Origin: Candidatus Cryptobacteroides choladohippi
Lineage (GTDB): Bacteria > Bacteroidota > Bacteroidia > Bacteroidales > UBA932
DNA: 64,000 nt
NCBI GenBank assembly: GCA_018065985.1
Contig: JAGHSF010000009.1
Coordinates: 62,001-126,000 of the forward strand
Direction: 5' to 3'
Made by a program: the position numbers and the translations under genes. Below the pieces are notes generated by a model. It searched no databases. It saw only the letters and a program-made list of their open reading frames with translations, and had not been told where the DNA came from. Positions 58,927 through 64,000 of the stretch are shown piece by piece; the stretch's first letter is position 1; each line of letters starts with the position of its first letter.

Positions 58927-61112
58927 ACTATGTCTGTTCTTACCACTTCCTGCACGCCGTCCACCTTCTTGATGTCAGCGATGAGCTTCTCGAGGTTCTT
59001 CTTGTCGTGCACGAACAGTTCCACATAGCCCTCGAACAGTCCGCCCTCTGCGCCGAGCATGATCTTGCGCATGTTGAATCCCATGCCGAGGGTTATGAGC
59101 TGGACTATGTCGTTCAGCATTCCGTGGCGGTCGATTCCCTTCACGCTTATCCTGATGGGGTAGTCCTGGGCCTCGAGAGTCCAGTTGGGTATCACGACCC
59201 TGTTGCCGTACTTGCTGGCGAGGCTCTGTGCCTCGTGGCATGATTTCTTATGGACCACGATGGTCTTCTCGCCAAGGCGGAAGCCGACAATGGAGTCGCC
59301 GGGTATGGGGTTGCAGCAGTCTGCCATCACATAGCGTATCTGGCCGGTGTCGCCCTCGCTGATGAAGTAGTTGTCTTCGTAGGCATTGGGGGCGTCGCTC
59401 ATGATGCGGCGGAAGTCCTCGGCACCTATTATGCCCAGGCCCACGCGGAAGAACAGTTCCTCCTTGTCGTTCAGCTGGGTCGCGTCGAGGAACTTGCGTA
59501 TTATCTTGTTGGACGGGCTTTCTCCCATTGCCTGAAGACGTTCATCGAAGATGGCCTCGCCGTTTCTGGCGATTTCCGAGCGGCTGTTCTTGAAGTACTC
59601 CACCACCTTCTGCTTGGCGGTGCGGGTCTGCAGGAACTGCAGCCATTCCATCTTGGGCTTGCCGTTGGTGGTGGTGATTATCTCCACCTGGTCGCCGGCC
59701 TTGAGCGTGTAGGAAAGCTGCACGAGCTTCATGTTGACCTTGGCGGCGATCGCCGTGCTGCCTATCTGGCTGTGGATTGCATATGCGAAGTCGAGTGCCG
59801 TGCTTCCTGCAGGGACGGTGCGCTGCTCTCCCTTCGGTGTGAATACGACGATTTCGGTGGTTATGAGGTCCTTGTGTATGACGTCAAGCAGCTCCAGGGT
59901 GCTGAGGTCCTCGCTGACAAGGATCTTCTGCACGTCGGCGAGCCAGCGGTCCATTTCGGTGTCGGTCTCGGATATGTAGCCGTCGTTCTTGTATGCCCAG
60001 TGGGCGGCGATTCCCTTCTCTGCGATGTCGTCCATGCGGCGGGAGCGGACCTGGACCTCGATCCAGAAGCCTGCGCGGCTCATCAGGGTGCAGTGGAGCG
60101 CCTCGTAGCCGTTGCTCTTGGGGTTGTTCACCCAGTTGCGGAAGCGGGCGGGCTGCTCGCTGTACAGGCTCTTGAGCGTGTTGTAGATCTGGTAGGCGAT
60201 GTACCGCTCCTGCTCTATGTTGTTGGAGGTGGCGTCGTACACGATGCGCACGGCGTAGAGGTCGAAGATCTCGTCGAACGGGACGCCCTTGTTCTTCATC
60301 TTGAACCAGATGGAGTAGGGGGTCTTGACCCTCCGCTTGATGGTGAAGGAGTATCCCTTGGCCTTGAGCGCCATCTCGATGGGCGCCACGAACTGCTCGA
60401 CCTCCTCCTTGCGCTTCTCGACGTTCTGGTCGATCTTGCGGGATATCTCGGCATAGTCCTCGGGCTCCTTGTACTTCAGCCAGATGTTCTCCATCTCGCA
60501 CTTTATGCTGTAGAGACCGAGCCTGTGGGCGAGAGGGATGAAGATGAACATGGTCTCTGACAGGATCTTGTCCCTCTTGTGCTCGGGCATGAACTCTATG
60601 GTCCTGCAGTTGTGCAGGCGGTCCGCCATCTTTATGAGCACCACGCGCACGTCGTCGCCCATTGTCAGTAGAATCCGCTTGAAGTTCTCGGCCTGCATGC
60701 TCTCGGTCTGGATGACGGAGCTGTCCTTGCGGTCCTCGTTGTCGAGCACGGTCTTGATCTTTGTAAGGCCGTCCACGAGCTTGGCTATGGTGTCGCCAAA
60801 GAGGTTGGCGATGTCTTCGACGGTGTATTCCGTGTCTTCGACCACGTCATGCAGCAGCGCTGCGGTGATGGACTTGTAGCCCAGGCCAATCTCGGACACG
60901 ACTATCTTTGCAACCTCGATAGGGTGGAGGATGTACGGTTCTCCCGAGCGCCTGCGCACGTCCTTGTGCGCCTGATTCGCAAAGTCGAAGGCTTTCTGGA
61001 CCACCTCGAATTCGTCCGAGTCGGCACATCGCGGTTCGGCCACTGCCTTGAGCGACTGCCAGTATCTGTCAATGAGCAGGTAATCTTCTTTGTCAAATGT
61101 TCTTACTGCCAT
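58923..61112 (-). CDS. Bifunctional (p)ppGpp synthetase/hydrolase, RelA/SpoT family
   Basis: A 729-residue Rsh protein. The HD hydrolase domain is intact: His63 (ILHPIEVAKI), HD at 88-89 and ED at 92-93 (LLHDVVEDT), and KMADRLHNCRT. The synthetase domain follows (TPYSIWFKMKNKG, IFDLYAVRIVYD, NGYEALHC). TGS (EIVVFTPKGEQRTVPAGSTALDFAYAIHS), a helical/zinc-like region (VMADCCNPIPGDSIVGF) and a C-terminal ACT domain (ISVKGIDRHGMLNDIVQLI) complete the full-length architecture. It sets ppGpp levels in starvation. It lies in a minus-strand run ligA-yihY-rel-lipoprotein-barrel-ispG with gaps or overlaps of a few bases. Confidence 0.96.
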   Translation of the reverse strand: MAVRTFDKEDYLLIDRYWQSLKAVAEPRCADSDEFEVVQKAFDFANQAHKDVRRRSGEPYILHPIEVAKIVVSEIGLGYKSITAALLHDVVEDTEYTVEDIANLFGDTIAKLVDGLTKIKTVLDNEDRKDSSVIQTESMQAENFKRILLTMGDDVRVVLIKMADRLHNCRTIEFMPEHKRDKILSETMFIFIPLAHRLGLYSIKCEMENIWLKYKEPEDYAEISRKIDQNVEKRKEEVEQFVAPIEMALKAKGYSFTIKRRVKTPYSIWFKMKNKGVPFDEIFDLYAVRIVYDATSNNIEQERYIAYQIYNTLKSLYSEQPARFRNWVNNPKSNGYEALHCTLMSRAGFWIEVQVRSRRMDDIAEKGIAAHWAYKNDGYISETDTEMDRWLADVQKILVSEDLSTLELLDVIHKDLITTEIVVFTPKGEQRTVPAGSTALDFAYAIHSQIGSTAIAAKVNMKLVQLSYTLKAGDQVEIITTTNGKPKMEWLQFLQTRTAKQKVVEYFKNSRSEIARNGEAIFDERLQAMGESPSNKIIRKFLDATQLNDKEELFFRVGLGIIGAEDFRRIMSDAPNAYEDNYFISEGDTGQIRYVMADCCNPIPGDSIVGFRLGEKTIVVHKKSCHEAQSLASKYGNRVVIPNWTLEAQDYPIRISVKGIDRHGMLNDIVQLITLGMGFNMRKIMLGAEGGLFEGYVELFVHDKKNLEKLIADIKKVDGVQEVVRTDIV

Positions 61113-61118
61113 AATCGA

Positions 61119-62054
61119 TCACTTGTTCTCCGTATCCCATTCGCTAATATGATACGAGTCAACGTTTTCATAACCATAGGTCAATTCCGCTCCGTAGATG
61201 ATGATCTGCCAGCTGAAGTTCAGCCAGATGAGGAACAGCGGAATTGCCGCCAGCACTCCGTACACGCTGTTGAGCCTTGCCACAAAGACCTGGGTCTCAA
61301 GGTACAGGTACTGGAAAATCACAAACACCACAGAGGCGGCAACCGCGCTCTTCAAGGCATTTATGTACTTCACCTTGGCTGCAGGGATGTACTTGTACAT
61401 CACAGACATGGTGAAGGTGGAAAGTATGAAGAGCCCCAGGTATCCCAATAGCTTGGGAATAAACCTGAGGTCGGAAAGGTCGAGGCCGATGAGCCTTGTG
61501 GCGTTGGTGTAGTACACGATGCCGGTACCGAAGATGAGCACCAGGAACGGCAGCAGGAACAGAACCAGGAAGTAGAATCCGAATCGCTTGTAGATCTTGC
61601 GCGGTATCTTTCTGATGCCCCAGACGTTGTTGAACACCCTCTCGACCTGGAACATCATCCAGAGTATGGTCCAGAGGAAGAACAGCGCCGAAACAAGTCC
61701 CACGGTTCCGCTCTGGGCGATTCCGATTATGTTGTTCGACTTCTCGAGTATCATGTCCATCAGCTCGGGGTAGGCCGTGATGGTCTCGTGCAGCACCGTT
61801 GAAATCTTCTCTGACAGCCCGAGGCCGCCGCTGATTGCGAATATGAATGCGCACAGTGGAACCAGCGCAAGGGTCACGAAGTAGCTCAGTGCCACGCACT
61901 GGAAGCCCATCCTGTTCTCGGCGAAGGTGCCGACGGTGATGCGCACCAGCTTTATGAAGCGGACGACGCGCCTGTAGGCACGGCTGCTCTGAGTCGTGTC
62001 CAACTCCCAGATCCTGTCTGAGAAGAGGTCGGTTATCCTGCTTCCAATCTTCAT
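61119..62054 (-). CDS. YihY/BrkB family inner-membrane protein
   Basis: A 311-residue protein with about six membrane helices. Family signatures: GFQCVALSYFVTLALVPLCAFIFAI, FFLWTILWMMFQVERVFNNVWGI, YKYIPAAKVKYINALKSAVAASVVF and GVLAAIPLFLIWLNFSWQIIIYGAELTYGYEN. Once thought to be RNase BN, the family has no agreed biochemical role (a transport function has been proposed). It lies 2 bp after the ligA stop and 6 bp before rel. Confidence 0.92.
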   Translation of the reverse strand: MKIGSRITDLFSDRIWELDTTQSSRAYRRVVRFIKLVRITVGTFAENRMGFQCVALSYFVTLALVPLCAFIFAISGGLGLSEKISTVLHETITAYPELMDMILEKSNNIIGIAQSGTVGLVSALFFLWTILWMMFQVERVFNNVWGIRKIPRKIYKRFGFYFLVLFLLPFLVLIFGTGIVYYTNATRLIGLDLSDLRFIPKLLGYLGLFILSTFTMSVMYKYIPAAKVKYINALKSAVAASVVFVIFQYLYLETQVFVARLNSVYGVLAAIPLFLIWLNFSWQIIIYGAELTYGYENVDSYHISEWDTENK

Positions 62055-62056
62055 GT

Positions 62057-64000
62057 CTAAAACAGACTCAACTGTTCTGCCACCGGCTCGGCAGGGCTGG
62101 CCATGGTATCTGTGGGTGCCGGGCCTTCTTCAGGGAGAAGCGCCATGAACGCCTCCTCGCTGAGCACCGGTATGCCCAGCTGCTCGCATTTCCTTATCTT
62201 TTCGGGCCCCGGCTTCGCGCCCGCGAGAAGGAAGCTCGTCTTTCCGCTGATGCTGCCGGAGTTCTTGCCTCCGTGGCGCGTTATCAGCTCCTTCATCGCG
62301 TCTCTGCTTATGCTGAAGTTGCCGGAAATGACGACCGTCTTTCCCTCCAGCGCTGCCGAGAGCCGGCCCTTGCCTTCCTCTACGGCAAGCCTGATTCCCT
62401 TGGCACGAAGGCGCTCCGTCTCCTCTCTGTGCGCAGGGTCGTTCATGTATTCGAACACGCTCCTTGCGATCACCTCGCCAACGTCGTCAACCTCCAGCAG
62501 CTGCTCCACCGTTGCGGCCGCAATTGCGTCGATGCTGCCGAAGTGCCTGGCTATGCTGCGTGCCGTGGTCTCTCCCACGAAGCGTATTCCCATGGCGAAG
62601 AGCACGCTCTCGAAGGGAACGTTGCGGGTCTCGTCAAGCGATTCGAAGAAGCGCTGCACCGATTTCTCCTGCCACCCCTCGAGCGAGAGCAACTGGTAGC
62701 TGCTGAGGTTGTACAGGTCGGCCGGGCAGCGGACAAGTCCGGCATCGTAGAACTGCGAGATTGTGGCCTCGCCGGCAAGGATGTTCATGGCCTTTCGGCC
62801 GCAGAAGTGTATCAGGCGCCCCTTTATCTGCTGCGGGCAGCCGTCTATGTTCGGGCAGAACCACTTCGCATCCACTTTTACAAGGGGCGTGCCGCAGTCG
62901 GGGCAGACTTCGGGGAATGCCGGCTTTGCGGCCTCCTCGGGCCTCTTTGCCAGGTTCACGCCTGTTATCTTAGGTATGATCTCGCCGCCTTTCTCGACGT
63001 ACACGAAGTCGCCCACGCGCACATCGAGCAGTGCCATCTGCTCTTCGTTGTTGAGTGTCGCGCGCTTGACAACCGTGCCGCTTAGCTGCACCGGCGCAAG
63101 GTTGGCCACCGGAGTCACAGCACCGGTGCGTCCTACCTGGTATGAGATGCTCTGCAGTTCGGTGCAGGCCTGCTCGGCCTTGAACTTGTATGCCACCGCC
63201 CAGCGCGGGCTCTTGGCCGTGTAGCCCAGGGTGCGCTGCGCCTGCATTTCGTTTATCTTGATCACGCAGCCGTCGGTTGCGTAGGGGAGGAACTTGCGCT
63301 GTATGTCCCAGTGGTCGATAAAGGCCTTGACCTCCGCTATGCCGTGGCAGATGCGCCTGTCTTCCGATACGGGAAGCCCCCAGGATGCAGCCTTGGTGAG
63401 CGCCTCGTCGTGTGTGCTGAAGGTCACGCTCTGGGCCGGGATGTGGTAAAGGGTGCACATGAGGCCGCGCTTGGCCACCTCGTCGGGGTCGGAGAGCTTG
63501 AGCGATCCGCTGGCCGCGTTGCGTGGATTGGCGAAGGGAGGCTCGTCGTTGTCGGCCCGCTCGGCGTTGAGCGCGTCGAATGCCTTGTAGGGCATGAGGA
63601 TCTCTCCGCGGATCTCGAGGTCGTCGGGGAAGTCTCCGTGAAGTTTTTGAGGGATGTTGGATATGCGGCGTACATTCTCGGTCACGTCGTCGCCCTGAAC
63701 GCCGTCGCCGCGGGTGAGGGCGCGGGTCAGTATGCCCTTCGTGTAGGTCAGGCAGATTGCAGTGCCGTCGAACTTGAGCTCGCAGCAGTAGCTGAAGTCC
63801 TCGTCGAGGGTCTTGTCGGCTCTGGCGGCGAACTCCTCCACTTCGGAGATGGAGTATGTGTTGCCGAGCGACAGCATCGGGTAGCGGTGCTCGCGCTTGA
63901 CGAACTCTCCCGACTTCAGTGTCTCCGCGTTCTCGGTTATGGATGCGTCAAGGTCGGAACCCACCTTGCGGGTGGGGGAGTCCGGCGACTGGAACTCCGG
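62057..64000 (-). CDS. ligA: NAD+-dependent DNA ligase LigA (partial, 5' end beyond the window)
   Basis: 647 residues are visible; the frame stays open to the right edge (PEFQSPDSPTRKVGSDLDAS), so only the extreme N-terminal NAD-binding helices are missing. The adenylated Lys is in CELKFDGTA (KxDG); the OB-fold (TPVANLAPVQLSGTVVKRATLNN), the zinc cluster CPDC...WFCPNIDGCPQQ, helix-hairpin-helix repeats (FVGETTARSIARHFG, VDDVGEVIARSV) and a C-terminal BRCT domain (GKTVVISGNFSISRDAMKELITRHGGKN, residues about 550-610 of the visible part) follow. It seals nicks in replication and repair. It appears to head the minus-strand cluster down to ispG. Confidence 0.97.
   Translation of the reverse strand, partial: PEFQSPDSPTRKVGSDLDASITENAETLKSGEFVKREHRYPMLSLGNTYSISEVEEFAARADKTLDEDFSYCCELKFDGTAICLTYTKGILTRALTRGDGVQGDDVTENVRRISNIPQKLHGDFPDDLEIRGEILMPYKAFDALNAERADNDEPPFANPRNAASGSLKLSDPDEVAKRGLMCTLYHIPAQSVTFSTHDEALTKAASWGLPVSEDRRICHGIAEVKAFIDHWDIQRKFLPYATDGCVIKINEMQAQRTLGYTAKSPRWAVAYKFKAEQACTELQSISYQVGRTGAVTPVANLAPVQLSGTVVKRATLNNEEQMALLDVRVGDFVYVEKGGEIIPKITGVNLAKRPEEAAKPAFPEVCPDCGTPLVKVDAKWFCPNIDGCPQQIKGRLIHFCGRKAMNILAGEATISQFYDAGLVRCPADLYNLSSYQLLSLEGWQEKSVQRFFESLDETRNVPFESVLFAMGIRFVGETTARSIARHFGSIDAIAAATVEQLLEVDDVGEVIARSVFEYMNDPAHREETERLRAKGIRLAVEEGKGRLSAALEGKTVVISGNFSISRDAMKELITRHGGKNSGSISGKTSFLLAGAKPGPEKIRKCEQLGIPVLSEEAFMALLPEEGPAPTDTMASPAEPVAEQLSLF

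Noticed and set aside
59250..60560. 436-residue open frame antisense to rel
   Set aside because: It is fully opposite the well-conserved Rel gene, has an Ala/Val/Leu/Gly-rich composition typical of an antisense reading of a GC-rich gene, and shows no motif.

Overview
The window is a gene-dense chromosomal segment of a Bacteroidota bacterium, most likely a Bacteroidales member with visibly GC-rich DNA. The evidence is the gene repertoire (a 286-residue primary sigma factor, NqrA, a DPP5-like S9 peptidase, ATP-dependent PckA, FimA/Mfa2-type fimbrial proteins, many lipoproteins) and the Bacteroidota promoter signature TAnnTTTG (-7), which lies just upstream of many starts and sometimes has a TTG about 20 bp further up. 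Shine-Dalgarno sequences are mostly absent and several transcripts look nearly leaderless.

Layout. 1-14 kb: a partial nqrA diverges from a UvrD/PcrA helicase; a lemA-DUF2207-recG-S9 peptidase operon follows on the minus strand, then pckA with a clear terminator and promoter, then recQ. 14-27 kb: RsmI-like methyltransferase, folB and mtaB on the plus strand; on the minus strand an MBL hydrolase, tamB, two FAD-dependent oxidoreductases, the SRP RNA and cdd; then mnmA, divergent from cdd. 26.8-27.2 kb: a gene-free stretch with two hairpin-rich repeat structures, a strong terminator and tRNA-Thr(CGT). 27-40 kb: nhaA; dnaN with a DEDDh exonuclease and a degenerate FAH-like protein; htrA; rpoD-argS; ygiQ; a small acidic protein with a ClC channel; a zinc-finger protein; ssb. 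40.3-48.7 kb: an accessory fimbrial locus (OmpA/TPR-like lipoprotein, two fimbrillins, an Mfa2/FimB-like anchor and a very large DUF4906-like lipoprotein). 48.7-64 kb: pepC-like peptidase, pssA and a CobW GTPase with an extreme Asp/His tract; divergently a lipoprotein, a DEDDy exonuclease and rlmI; then a tight minus-strand series from ligA (partial) through YihY, Rel, an Ig-like lipoprotein and a beta-barrel protein to ispG.

Most of the window is housekeeping: DNA repair and replication (uvrD, recG, recQ, dnaN, ssb, ligA), RNA modification (rsmI-like, mtaB, mnmA, rlmI), envelope (tamB, pssA, fimbriae, lipoproteins) and stress control (rel, htrA, rpoD).

The most unusual signal is a set of short palindromic, MITE-like elements. 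A 122-bp element with about 25-bp imperfect terminal inverted repeats and several internal hairpins lies inside the ispG reading frame and adds about 40 residues without breaking it. A 126-bp intergenic element downstream of mnmA has the same architecture. A third, hairpin-bearing in-frame insertion is in rlmI, 1.5 kb from ispG, and resembles repeat DNA next to the tRNA-Thr terminator. This recalls the Rickettsia palindromic elements that insert in frame into protein genes. It rests on the sequence structure plus family knowledge and has not been tested by alignment or genome-wide search.
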